This document shows, piece after piece, positions 16,066-24,485 of a DNA stretch of 64,000 bases. The notes under the pieces are model-generated. The model was not told where the DNA came from, ran no database searches, and was given only the letters and a program-made list of their open reading frames with translations. Location: assembly GCF_003387615.1 (NCBI RefSeq), contig NZ_QUNS01000004.1, positions 62,001 to 126,000 of the forward strand, read 5' to 3'. The first letter of the stretch is position 1, and each line of letters starts with the position of its first letter. Source of the DNA: Tenacibaculum gallaicum. Its GTDB lineage: Bacteria > Bacteroidota > Bacteroidia > Flavobacteriales > Flavobacteriaceae. The position numbers were made by a program, and so were the translations under genes.

Positions 16066-17407
16066 GGTTAAATGGTATAATCCAATTTTTGTGTTTAAAA
16101 CTTTCTTTTTGTTGGTATAAATCTACTTTTGGATTTATAAATTGTGTGCTAAGTCGACCGTTTAATGTTACATAACTATCTACATATACTTTAGGGTTTT
16201 TCATTCCTTTCTTTTTGTAGGTATCCCCTAAAAAATGAGCAAATTCAAGTATAAAATCTGATTGAAAACTCATTTGTTTTTCTTGTAATGTTGTTAAATA
16301 GTCGCTATTGTCAATATATACTTGCTTTTTTGTTTCTTCATCAATTATTTTAAACTCTGCATAGCCCGCTTTTTCTGTTAACATAACACGCCAAGAAAAA
16401 CGGTATCCTTCTTCTGTCCAAAATAATTCTCCGGGGTACAACAAATACCTAAAAGGAATAATGATTTGTAGTATAAAGAACAGTATTAAAAACTTTCTTG
16501 TTAATGTTAGTTTTTGGGTAGTTACCAAGGTTTTTCCTTGATCGAAATAATCCTTAGAAATTCTAAATATGGCTGCTATGATATTTAGTATTTTATGGTG
16601 TACTTTTGGATTGAAAAATATAATGGTTGAGACAATCATTATATAAGGAAACATTCCTATTGAAAATAGTATTCGTGTAAATACATGAAAAACAACTACT
16701 GTAACAAATGCTATGGTACGTGTTCGTTTATTTAATAATAAAAAAGGTACTGTTAAATCGTATATGGCTCCTGCCCAACTCATAGCAAAGTGAAACCATG
16801 TTTTAGACATTAAAAAACCTACTAATGGTAGATTATTTTGTACGGGTAACCATATGCTTAATGGAGAGGCTCTAAACAACCAATCGGAATTTAGCTTTGC
16901 TAATCCTGCATAAAAATATACGATACCTAATAGTAACTTTATTGCGTCTATAGTCCAATTAGGTATTTTTTGATAGGCTATTTTCTCGTTTTGTTTTGCA
17001 TCTACAGAAAAATAAGCATTTGCTGGTAAAAAAATTAGAATAAATGCTACTAAACTTACAAAGTAATAATGGTTTAAATAATAGCTTTTATCCATTAATT
17101 CAATGTAAGTAAAACTTAAAAAAAACGTAATTGCTGCTGCTCTATATTTATAACCTAACATTATAAGTAAGGCAGCTATTGCACAAATAAAAAATAATAA
17201 ATAGGTATAGTTACCTAATGGTTTTATATACTCGAATCCGTAGTATGAAAAGAAAAATTTTGGCTTTATGTACTGTTCTTCTATCCATCCGTTTAACCAA
17301 AAACGTAGTATGCTACAAAACATCATAAAACCAAAAAAAATACGAAATACTACAAGTGTAGCAGCTTCCGTATTTTTTTTAAAATATTTTTGTACTGTAT
17401 TAATCAT
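16040..17407 (-). CDS. HTTM-domain multi-pass membrane protein
   Basis: 455 residues with about eight membrane helices in the first ~320 and a soluble C-terminal ~130 residues. The HTTM (vitamin-K-dependent carboxylase-related) pattern is visible: VVFRIFFGFMMFCSILRFW near the start, SYYLNHYYFVSLVAFILIFL and GIVYFYAGLAKLNSDWLF, the last a hallmark of the family. True gamma-carboxylase activity is not established for bacterial HTTM proteins. It sits between imelysin (8-bp overlap) and the TonB receptor (26-bp overlap). That tight packing suggests a role in the same metal-uptake process, perhaps as an inner-membrane component. Confidence 0.82.
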   Translation of the reverse strand: MINTVQKYFKKNTEAATLVVFRIFFGFMMFCSILRFWLNGWIEEQYIKPKFFFSYYGFEYIKPLGNYTYLLFFICAIAALLIMLGYKYRAAAITFFLSFTYIELMDKSYYLNHYYFVSLVAFILIFLPANAYFSVDAKQNEKIAYQKIPNWTIDAIKLLLGIVYFYAGLAKLNSDWLFRASPLSIWLPVQNNLPLVGFLMSKTWFHFAMSWAGAIYDLTVPFLLLNKRTRTIAFVTVVVFHVFTRILFSIGMFPYIMIVSTIIFFNPKVHHKILNIIAAIFRISKDYFDQGKTLVTTQKLTLTRKFLILFFILQIIIPFRYLLYPGELFWTEEGYRFSWRVMLTEKAGYAEFKIIDEETKKQVYIDNSDYLTTLQEKQMSFQSDFILEFAHFLGDTYKKKGMKNPKVYVDSYVTLNGRLSTQFINPKVDLYQQKESFKHKNWIIPFNHEIKIKGL

Positions 17408-18500
17408 TATCAGCGTCGCTCGAAGTATTTTTAATACTCATAGCACTCATCATATCTGGTTTAAAGTTTTTCAATACTGTTTGCATAGCTTCGTAAGTAT
17501 TTAAAAACACATTTTTGTCATTTTGAATTTGATCTGTAAAGTCATTTTTTAATAAACTTGCTTTATCTTCTATTTTTGTAAAGTTTGTGTTTATTAAATC
17601 CGCTAAATCTTTTCTTTTTAGAAACTCAAGATATTGCTGTAAGCTTTTTCCATTATTTCCATTATAACCTATTCCTTTATAAAAGTTTTTTGTTGTTGTT
17701 AACGCGGTTATAAATAATTCTTTAGAGATGTCTTTTTTATAAAAGCCTTCAACCAATGTAACATCTGGTATACCTGTTCTTGCTCCTGATGGATTTGCTA
17801 TTTTAGGATCTCTTAATTGTTTTTCAAAAAAAGCTATAACATAAAAGTTTACTAATTTATCTACACTACTTGATATAGAATATCCATCATTTTCAATAAA
17901 AGTTTGCCTGTAACCTCCGTTCCAATCATCTTTAACTTGTTTAGATAAATTGTAAACTCTGTTACTTACATCTTTTAAATATTGTGTATACTTAGCTGCA
18001 TTTTCTGCTGTTGTATAAAAAGTTACTGTTTCTTCATCAGTACCTTTTCCATTAAGTAAATAATCTAAAGCAGGAAAACCTTGTACACTTATTAAATTAG
18101 GTGATTCTAAGTTATAAGTTCCCGACTTAGCATAATCATCTAACTGAGTAGCATTCGTTGGTATTGTATTCATATAACCAACCATGTTTATTTCTTGGGC
18201 TTTACCTACTTGGAATAAAGAAATTTTTTGCCAAGTTATATAAGCATTTTTCCATGCAGTTCTTGCCTCAACTAAATTAGCTGTGTTTGCTGTTGTTATA
18301 AATTTATTTATTGTTTCATTTAAGAACTCTGTTTTCTCTACAAAATCATTATATCCAGGAATAATCATTTGATCAGCCCAAAAAGTCAACATTTCTTTTC
18401 TATTAAAATCATCTGGTGTTGATGTACTGGAATCATCATTACTACTTGAACTACAAGCAACAATTAAAGAGAGTACACATATGTATACGATTTTTTTCAT
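17400..18500 (-). CDS. Imelysin-family (M75) lipoprotein
   Basis: 366 residues with a signal peptide and lipobox (SLIVACSS). The helical bundle shows imelysin features: an early TWKNAYITWQKI-type segment (here ARTAWKNAYITWQKISLFQV) and GFPALDYLLNGKGTDEE, which occupies the position of the GxHxxE motif in classical members; the histidine is absent, as in many IrpA/Bacteroidetes homologues. Such proteins are iron-regulated periplasmic or surface proteins linked to iron uptake. First of the three-gene operon imelysin-HTTM-TonB receptor; a terminator hairpin separates it from the DUF4856 gene upstream. Confidence 0.87.
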   Translation of the reverse strand: MKKIVYICVLSLIVACSSSSNDDSSTSTPDDFNRKEMLTFWADQMIIPGYNDFVEKTEFLNETINKFITTANTANLVEARTAWKNAYITWQKISLFQVGKAQEINMVGYMNTIPTNATQLDDYAKSGTYNLESPNLISVQGFPALDYLLNGKGTDEETVTFYTTAENAAKYTQYLKDVSNRVYNLSKQVKDDWNGGYRQTFIENDGYSISSSVDKLVNFYVIAFFEKQLRDPKIANPSGARTGIPDVTLVEGFYKKDISKELFITALTTTKNFYKGIGYNGNNGKSLQQYLEFLKRKDLADLINTNFTKIEDKASLLKNDFTDQIQNDKNVFLNTYEAMQTVLKNFKPDMMSAMSIKNTSSDADND

Positions 18501-18550
18501 CTTGTTTTAATTAATTTTTTATTAATCTAAATAAACACGCAAAAATAAAA

Positions 18551-18584
18551 AAAAATAGCCACGTAACTGTACATGGCTATTTTT
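18551..18584 (-). terminator. Terminator between DUF4856 and imelysin genes
   Basis: AAAAATAGCCA pairs with TGGCTATTTTT, with a 12-base loop and a long T-run on the minus strand. It may end the DUF4856 transcript fully or partly before the imelysin gene. Confidence 0.7.
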
Positions 18585-18604
18585 AATTTATCTCATTTAA
18601 TAGT

Positions 18605-19786
18605 TTAGTCTTTTAAACTAACTACATCTTCTGTTGTAAAACCAAAGTAGGTTCCTAACCTAGATGCAATTTGATCTAATTGGTCATCTGTAATAGACCA
18701 TAAACCATTATCAGCTTCTAACATTGTTATAGTACCTGCGATTTGATTTTTTTCAACTTGTTGTCCGTTAATTTCAACAAATCGTAGTGATTGTAAAAAA
18801 CCATATGCTTCAGATAATGCATGTAAACTATTTGCATCTTTAGCTCCTTTTCCTTTTAATAGGTAATGTGCAGCCATAACCCCTATTACTTTAGATACTG
18901 ATACTCTAATAGTTTCAGCTTGCTTGCTTGCTAATTCATAATCATTAGCATCTACTGCTGCTCTTCCTAATTTGAATGCATTGTACACATCATCAAAAGT
19001 TCCTTTAAACTTACTATCGTTATCAACACTTTTAATATAAGAGTTCAAGAAACCTTTTCTGTCGTTTAAAGAATTAACTGGTTTTGCAGGATCTTCTTCT
19101 AAACCAAATAAATACCCATAAGCTTCATCCCAACCATGTTGTAAAGCTGTATAATTTTTGGTGTCATCTCCTTTATATGGTTTTCCAGCTTCATGATCTG
19201 CTTTATTATCATCAATAAATTTTTGAGAAACATATTTGTTTATCATTTGATCTGCAATCACAGAACCTATTAATGTTTTAGCTACTGCTTGATTGTACTC
19301 AACTCCTTTAGCACTTACATAAACTGTTCTACTACCTGTAATTAGTTTTCCTGCTGTACCTGCGGCTGCATCTGTATTCCAATTAGCATATACTTCTGTG
19401 GCATGGTCTTCAATCCATCCATCCATTTTTAACCTTAACTCATCTGTTTCTACAGCATCTACGTTAGAGTTTGTAGCAGAAGCCACAGTACCTCTAAGTT
19501 TTTTCCCTGAAGTGTTTAATGATGCATCTTCAAAACCTGTACCCTCTTTAAACATTTCTTCTAACTGAGCCTGAGTTTTGGTATTAATTCCAAGCGCATC
19601 CTTTAACTCTTTAGCCATTTTTAAACGTGCTACTTGTCCTGAAAAACTAACGTTAGATTTATTGTCTTTTCCATTAAAAACATAGGTAGCTGGAGCTTCT
19701 ACTGGTTGTTTTACATCATTATCATCTGAACAAGATGTAAATACTAAAGCTGACACAGCTATCATAGAAAGGATTACTCTTTTCAT
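18605..19786 (-). CDS. DUF4856-domain lipoprotein
   Basis: 393 residues with a lipobox (LVFTSCSDDN). The rest matches the DUF4856 type: an early YVFNGKDNKSNVSFSGQVAR segment, a LQHGWDEAYGYLFGLEEDP motif, and a helical C-terminal half (AHYLLKGKGAKDANSLHALS). Proteins of this type usually sit beside imelysin and TonB receptor genes in Bacteroidetes, as here, so a role in metal acquisition at the cell envelope is likely; the biochemical activity is unknown to me. The helical, repeat-like C-terminal part suggests distant kinship with imelysin. It is separated from imelysin by a terminator. Confidence 0.82.
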   Translation of the reverse strand: MKRVILSMIAVSALVFTSCSDDNDVKQPVEAPATYVFNGKDNKSNVSFSGQVARLKMAKELKDALGINTKTQAQLEEMFKEGTGFEDASLNTSGKKLRGTVASATNSNVDAVETDELRLKMDGWIEDHATEVYANWNTDAAAGTAGKLITGSRTVYVSAKGVEYNQAVAKTLIGSVIADQMINKYVSQKFIDDNKADHEAGKPYKGDDTKNYTALQHGWDEAYGYLFGLEEDPAKPVNSLNDRKGFLNSYIKSVDNDSKFKGTFDDVYNAFKLGRAAVDANDYELASKQAETIRVSVSKVIGVMAAHYLLKGKGAKDANSLHALSEAYGFLQSLRFVEINGQQVEKNQIAGTITMLEADNGLWSITDDQLDQIASRLGTYFGFTTEDVVSLKD

Positions 19787-19790
19787 TTTT

Positions 19791-19815
19791 ATTTAGATTA
19801 AGTTTTAATTAATTT
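19791..19815. promoter_or_regulatory. ATTTAGATTAA element upstream of DUF4856, repeated upstream of imelysin
   Basis: ATTTAGATTAA at 19791-19801, followed by TTTTAATTAATTTTA, lies just before the DUF4856 start. The same 11 bases, TTAATCTAAAT, occur in the opposite orientation at 18522-18532 before the imelysin start. Shared sites at two genes of one iron-type locus could be a metal-regulator operator, but the region is AT-rich and chance is possible. Confidence 0.25.
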
Positions 19816-19923
19816 TATTCGGCAAATTTATATAAGAAATCTAACCTCACAAATCTTATTAAGACTTATTTTAAATAAATTTCAGCAATTTTAGTTATTT
19901 ACATAATTAATAACACTTTAAAA

Positions 19924-21483
19924 CTACTTTTGTTTAAGAAAATTAACAACAGCCTTACGTATATCGTGTGCTATTTCTTCCTTTTTTGGTGTATAAATAT
20001 TTAAAACTCCTTCACTTTTATCTGACAATACTGGAATGTCAAGTCCTCTTAATAAGTAATCAGAGAAAGCAACAGTATAGGTTTCGTTTTCTTGAAGTTT
20101 ACCATTTTTAAGCATCCATCCTCCGTTCGTTTTATTAGCATTAAATCGTTGTAAATAAGCTCCTGTCCCTGAAGATTCTACTCCAAACTCTAATACCTTT
20201 TTTAATAAATTTCCCTTAATTTTAACTTTTAAAATCTCACCTCCATATGGTAACACTCTAAAGATATCTACAGCATTTACGTCTCCAGCCAACACATCAT
20301 CTATTCTTACAGATCCACCATTTACTAAAGCACAATCAACTTCATCATTATATGCTAAGCTCATAGACTCAGCTATGATTTTCCCCATATTAGTTTGTAC
20401 ACTTCTAATAGTGCTTTCTCTTGCATCTAAAGGTTCGGTTGCTTTGTATATTACTTCATAAGGATTAGAAACTACCTCTCCTATTTTATCTTCTAAAACC
20501 ACTTGCCATTTATCTACTACAGTTTTTACCTTAGGATCTTCAGAGATAGATTTATTTATCTCTTTTAGCTCTGATTTAAAGGTAACTTCTTTTGTCTTAG
20601 GATTATATTCAAACCTATGAATATAGGCTGTTTTTGCATTAGCATCTGCCTTAGTTATTGTCACTTCCCCTACTTTATCATAACTATTGGTATGTTCATG
20701 CCCGCCCATTATTAGTGGCACGTTTGGTAAAAGTTTTGCTATTTTTTTGTCTTGTGTAAGTGATGCGTGAGTTAATCCTAATACAATATCAACATTGTTT
20801 TTTATTTCGTTGTATGAACGTTGTATCTCTTTGTACATATCTCCATAATGCACATAGTTTCTTGGATTTGAAGGAATGCAAACACTTATAAATCCTACTT
20901 TTAAATTCGTTCCATCAGAATTCTTAAATTCTTTAATGAAAGAATCTTTTAAAGTTTCTTTTTTACCATCAACAATTTTATGGAAATAAGAGTGTTTACC
21001 ATCAACATTATGTAACACATTGGCAGATATCCAATTAAACTTGCTTTCATTTAGGCGGTCTTGTAAGTGTGTGTAACTTAAATCGAATTCATGGTTTCCA
21101 AATGCTACAAGATCAAAATTCATAGCATTCATAACTTCTACCATCTGTTTCCCTCTTACTCTATCTCCATTATACTTCATTGTTCCTAGCAAAGAGGGGG
21201 ATAAAAAATCTCCTGCCAACACTAACATCGTATTTTTATCTTCTTTTAAAAGTTGCTTATGTACCGTTTCAACCCTAGCCATTCCACCATACATTCCTCC
21301 TTGAATTGGAGCTATTTCATATACATCGTTTAGTTGTAGTACTGTAAAATAGGTTTTATCAGTATCTTTTTTAAACTGATACGCTGTTTTTGAAGAGATT
21401 GTGTTAGTTTTCTTCTGAGAAGAGCCACAACTTACTAAAAAACATGTTGCTAAAAGTAGTAATAAGGTTTTAAATTGCTTCAT
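19924..21483 (-). CDS. 5'-nucleotidase/metallophosphatase family lipoprotein
   Basis: 519 residues, signal peptide with lipobox (LVSCGSS). The N-terminal metallophosphatase domain shows LQLNDVYEI, VLAGDFLSPS, VAFGNHEFDLS, LGLTHAS and IMGGHEHTNS, the five metal-binding motifs of the UshA/5'-nucleotidase family. The first is D-x-Y rather than the usual D-x-H, a variant seen in a subgroup. The C-terminal domain (~340-519) has the substrate-binding signatures CALVNGGSVRID and VLPYGGEI. It should hydrolyse nucleotides or related phosphoesters at the cell envelope. It stands alone between the iron locus and the peptidase gene. Confidence 0.88.
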   Translation of the reverse strand: MKQFKTLLLLLATCFLVSCGSSQKKTNTISSKTAYQFKKDTDKTYFTVLQLNDVYEIAPIQGGMYGGMARVETVHKQLLKEDKNTMLVLAGDFLSPSLLGTMKYNGDRVRGKQMVEVMNAMNFDLVAFGNHEFDLSYTHLQDRLNESKFNWISANVLHNVDGKHSYFHKIVDGKKETLKDSFIKEFKNSDGTNLKVGFISVCIPSNPRNYVHYGDMYKEIQRSYNEIKNNVDIVLGLTHASLTQDKKIAKLLPNVPLIMGGHEHTNSYDKVGEVTITKADANAKTAYIHRFEYNPKTKEVTFKSELKEINKSISEDPKVKTVVDKWQVVLEDKIGEVVSNPYEVIYKATEPLDARESTIRSVQTNMGKIIAESMSLAYNDEVDCALVNGGSVRIDDVLAGDVNAVDIFRVLPYGGEILKVKIKGNLLKKVLEFGVESSGTGAYLQRFNANKTNGGWMLKNGKLQENETYTVAFSDYLLRGLDIPVLSDKSEGVLNIYTPKKEEIAHDIRKAVVNFLKQK

Positions 21484-21520
21484 TTGGTTTTTCTTTATAA
21501 GGAAACCAAATTTACGAATT

Positions 21521-22327
21521 CTAGTGAAGATATTGACGTGTGTTTTCCCTAATCATTTTTCGGTATTCTACCAGTTCTGGGAACTGGTAAAAGAAGTTTA
21601 TTTTTTTATGTGCTATTGTTCTAGGCTTTTTTATTCTAGGTCTTAACACAAAAGCAGTCCAGCTTTCTACAATGTCTTCTTCTGGGCTTTCAGCAGCATA
21701 ATCTGTAAGAAACTCTGTTCGGTTGTTTAAATATAAATCATACAGTTTTTCTACACAATTTGCTTCCGTATAGCAATATTTTCGTTGAATAACATCCCAA
21801 CGGTTTAATAAAGAACCCTTCCAAAAAATATTAACAAACCTATTGATATAACTATCTTTATAGGCCTCACCTTCAAGAGTTAAATACAATTCTCCTTCTT
21901 CTTGTTGATTTTTATTTGTAGGTCTTATTTGAGTTCTATTTAATGTTAGTAAATGTCCAAATTCGTGTACTAAAGTATACACAGACTCATGAAGCCTTCT
22001 TTTATCTTTAGTTTCAAAATTAACATCTCTAATATCAATTTCTAATTGCCATTTGTCATTTTTTGAACTCAATGCAACTAAAGCTCCAGTTTTCTCATCC
22101 ACTCCGTCCGTCATTAAAACGATACGTTTTATATATTTCTGAGTGAGTTCTTTTGGAAAAATCCTATTAAATTCACCCCAATAATAGGCTGCTAATTCAT
22201 CGCTTACTGACTGATTTTTAATTATTCTACTCCCTTTCACATTCCATACTCCTATCCTTTCACTATCTACAGATTGTGAAAAGGCTGAAAAAAAGAAAAA
22301 AAGAAAAATAATATTTAATTTCGTCAT
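21521..22327 (-). CDS. Exported protein with HExxH zinc-peptidase motif, unknown family
   Basis: 268 residues with a signal peptide (FLFFFFSAFSQS) and no lipobox. The motif VHEFGHLLTLNRT (~residue 122) is a zinc-binding HExxH, followed by EEGELYLTLEGEAYKDSYIN, which could offer a downstream glutamate ligand (gluzincin-like). A later LTDYAAESPEEDIVESWTAF resembles the substrate or active-site region of lethal-factor-like peptidases, where the helix after HExxH carries E-x-x-A-x. I cannot assign a family with confidence. Two base pairs separate it from the HMG-CoA lyase gene upstream, so the two are cotranscribed. Confidence 0.72.
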   Translation of the reverse strand: MTKLNIIFLFFFFSAFSQSVDSERIGVWNVKGSRIIKNQSVSDELAAYYWGEFNRIFPKELTQKYIKRIVLMTDGVDEKTGALVALSSKNDKWQLEIDIRDVNFETKDKRRLHESVYTLVHEFGHLLTLNRTQIRPTNKNQQEEGELYLTLEGEAYKDSYINRFVNIFWKGSLLNRWDVIQRKYCYTEANCVEKLYDLYLNNRTEFLTDYAAESPEEDIVESWTAFVLRPRIKKPRTIAHKKINFFYQFPELVEYRKMIRENTRQYLH

Positions 22328-22329
22328 CT

Positions 22330-23187
22330 TTAAAAAACTTCTAGTGCCTTGTTATAAGCACTTTCAAAACTCATTGGTTTAATATTAGTTGTTACTTTAT
22401 TTGCTGTAAAATAAGACAATAGCTTTTCTGTTGGCATATTCCCTGTTAACTCATCTTTCGCCATTGGACAACCCCCATACCCTTTTATAGCTCCATCAAA
22501 ACGTCGGCAACCTGCTTTAAAAGCACTATCTACTTTTTCATGCCATTTAGCTGGTGTTGTATGTAAATGAGCTCCGAATTCTATTTGAGGATAACTAGAT
22601 ATTAAGTTTGAAAATAAGTAGTCTATATCTTCAGGGGTTGAGCTCCCAATTGTGTCTGACAAAGATAAGATTTTAACACCAAACGCCGAAAGTTTTTCTG
22701 TCCATTCTCCAACTATTTCCACACTCCATGGATCTCCATAAGGATTTCCAAATCCCATTGACAAGTAAGCTACTACTTCTTTGTTTGTTCGGTTAGCAAT
22801 AGCCAATACTTCTTTTAAAGTATCAATAGATTGTTCAATTGTTTTGTGCGTATTTCGCATTTGAAAATTTTCTGATATCGAAAAAGGATATCCTAAATAA
22901 TCAATCTCTTCAAACTGAGATGCATCGTTTGCTCCACGTACATTTGCTACAATTGCTAAAAGTTTACTTTTAGTTGCTGATAAATCTAATTTCGATAAAA
23001 CTTCAGCGGTGTCTCTCATTTGTGGAATTGCCTTTGGCGACACAAAACTTCCAAAATCAATCGTATCAAATCCCACTTTTAACAGTGAATTGATGTATGC
23101 TGCCTTCGCCTCTGTGGGAATAAAATGGCTTTTAATTCCTTGCATTGCGTCCCTTGGACATTCAATAATTTTAACACTGTTAACCAT
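22330..23187 (-). CDS. Hydroxymethylglutaryl-CoA lyase
   Basis: 285 residues, TIM-barrel DRE-type lyase. It cleaves HMG-CoA to acetoacetate and acetyl-CoA, the last step of leucine degradation. Visible landmarks: IIECPRDAMQG with the catalytic Arg-Asp pair, DFGSFVSPKAIPQM, LSDTIGSSTPEDI, the metal-binding FGAHLHTTP and the glycine-rich cysteine loop FDGAIKGYGGCPMA with the catalytic Cys. Cytosolic. Length matches the family. It is upstream of, and apparently cotranscribed with, an exported peptidase-like gene that has no obvious link to leucine catabolism. Confidence 0.93.
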   Translation of the reverse strand: MVNSVKIIECPRDAMQGIKSHFIPTEAKAAYINSLLKVGFDTIDFGSFVSPKAIPQMRDTAEVLSKLDLSATKSKLLAIVANVRGANDASQFEEIDYLGYPFSISENFQMRNTHKTIEQSIDTLKEVLAIANRTNKEVVAYLSMGFGNPYGDPWSVEIVGEWTEKLSAFGVKILSLSDTIGSSTPEDIDYLFSNLISSYPQIEFGAHLHTTPAKWHEKVDSAFKAGCRRFDGAIKGYGGCPMAKDELTGNMPTEKLLSYFTANKVTTNIKPMSFESAYNKALEVF

Positions 23188-23389
23188 TGTGCCAAATATA
23201 CATATTTTGATTCATTTTTTCACCTTGTGTTACTTGCTCTAATTCAACTAAAAAAAGAACATGCAATTAATTAACTATCAATAAAGTACCAAATAAAAAA
23301 GTTTAAATTCTGAAAATTCTATTTAAAAAATTTATTTTTATTGAAAATAAACTGTCACAATTTAAAAGTTAATTTGTCTCTAGTATAGA

Positions 23390-23965
23390 ATGATTTCATT
23401 GGAGTCGCAACAAACACATATCAACCAACTAATCGAACGCTGTAAGAAAAACGATAACTCTGCACAAATGCAGGTATATGAAAGCTATTACAAAGCTATG
23501 TATAATACATCATATCGTATTTTAAAAGACGAATTCGAAGCAGAAGATTTAATTCAAGAAGCATTTTTAACTGCTTTTACGAAATTGGATACTTTTAAAG
23601 GTGAAGTTACTTTTGGAGCTTGGTTAAAAAGAATTGTAATTAACAAGAGTTTAACCCAATTAAAAAAAGTTACTCGATATGATGAAGTAAGAATGGATGT
23701 GATTCCTAGCTGTGAAGTGAAAGATATTGAAATAGATTATAGCTCACTAGAAGTTAAGAGAGTTATAAACTGTTTACAAAGCTTAAAGGATAATTACAGA
23801 ATTATATTGACTTTAAACTTAATTGAAGGTTATGATTATGAAGAAATCGCTCAAATACTAAATTATACTAACGAAAATGTAAGAACAACAGTATCAAGAG
23901 CAAAAAAGAAATTAAAACAAGTATTAACTAGTAATACTAATAAAACACAAGTATATGGAGGATAA
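23390..23965 (+). CDS. ECF-type RNA polymerase sigma factor
   Basis: 191 residues. Region 2 (~25-95) shows YKAMYNTSYRILKDEFEAED followed by LIQEAFLTAFTKL and FGAWLKRIVINKS. Region 4 (~130-185) shows SLKDNYRIILTLNLIEGYDY and EEIAQILNYTNENVRTTVSR, a typical HTH for -35 recognition. The stop region overlaps the next gene by 11 bp. The operon layout (sigma, one-TM protein, two exported beta-repeat proteins) is common in Flavobacteriaceae and suggests envelope-stress control. Confidence 0.93.
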   Translation: MISLESQQTHINQLIERCKKNDNSAQMQVYESYYKAMYNTSYRILKDEFEAEDLIQEAFLTAFTKLDTFKGEVTFGAWLKRIVINKSLTQLKKVTRYDEVRMDVIPSCEVKDIEIDYSSLEVKRVINCLQSLKDNYRIILTLNLIEGYDYEEIAQILNYTNENVRTTVSRAKKKLKQVLTSNTNKTQVYGG

Positions 23966-24485
23966 ACTGCATCAATTTTTTAAAGAAAATGATTTTGATG
24001 TTTTTGAGCCTCATCAAGGACATTTAAATCGATTTCAGCGCAAGCTAGAAGCTCCAAAAAAAACTAAAAAACCATCGTTTTTTTGGATGAGTATTGCAGC
24101 ATCTGTAGTGTTGGTTTTAGGTTTTTACCTTGGTAGCTACCAGCAAAAAAACACATACGACTTAGCTGATGTTTCACCTAAAATGGCAGAAGCTCAAAAC
24201 TTTTTTGTTACAACCATAAATCAAGAACTAAAAGAGGTTGAACAATATAGAAGTTTAGAAACTGAAATCGTTATTGAAGATTCTTTAAATGAAATTGAAG
24301 AGCTAGAAGACCAATATAAAGCTCTTGTAAAAGAATTATCTAAAAGAGAAAATAAACATCAAATCATCAGAGAAATGATACAAAATTATCAACAACGATT
24401 AGATGTCTTAGAGAAACTTCTTTTACGATTAGAATTACAACAAAACCCCGCAAAATTAGAAATATTAGAAGATGAAATTATATAA
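23955..24485 (+). CDS. Probable anti-sigma factor, single-pass membrane protein
   Basis: 176 residues. A ~45-residue cytoplasmic N-terminus (QFFKENDFDVFEPHQGHLNR), a membrane helix at ~50-66 (FFWMSIAASVVLVLGFYL), and a periplasmic region that is mostly one long coiled coil (~100-170). It starts inside the sigma gene (11-bp overlap). No zinc-binding anti-sigma motif is visible, so the anti-sigma role is inferred from topology and position. The 3' end overlaps the next gene by 14 bp. Confidence 0.75.
   Translation: MEDKLHQFFKENDFDVFEPHQGHLNRFQRKLEAPKKTKKPSFFWMSIAASVVLVLGFYLGSYQQKNTYDLADVSPKMAEAQNFFVTTINQELKEVEQYRSLETEIVIEDSLNEIEELEDQYKALVKELSKRENKHQIIREMIQNYQQRLDVLEKLLLRLELQQNPAKLEILEDEII

Noticed and set aside
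16040..17407. True vitamin-K-dependent gamma-glutamyl carboxylase
   Set aside because: Only the HTTM membrane part is present; the bacterial family has no demonstrated carboxylase activity, so the name was not used.
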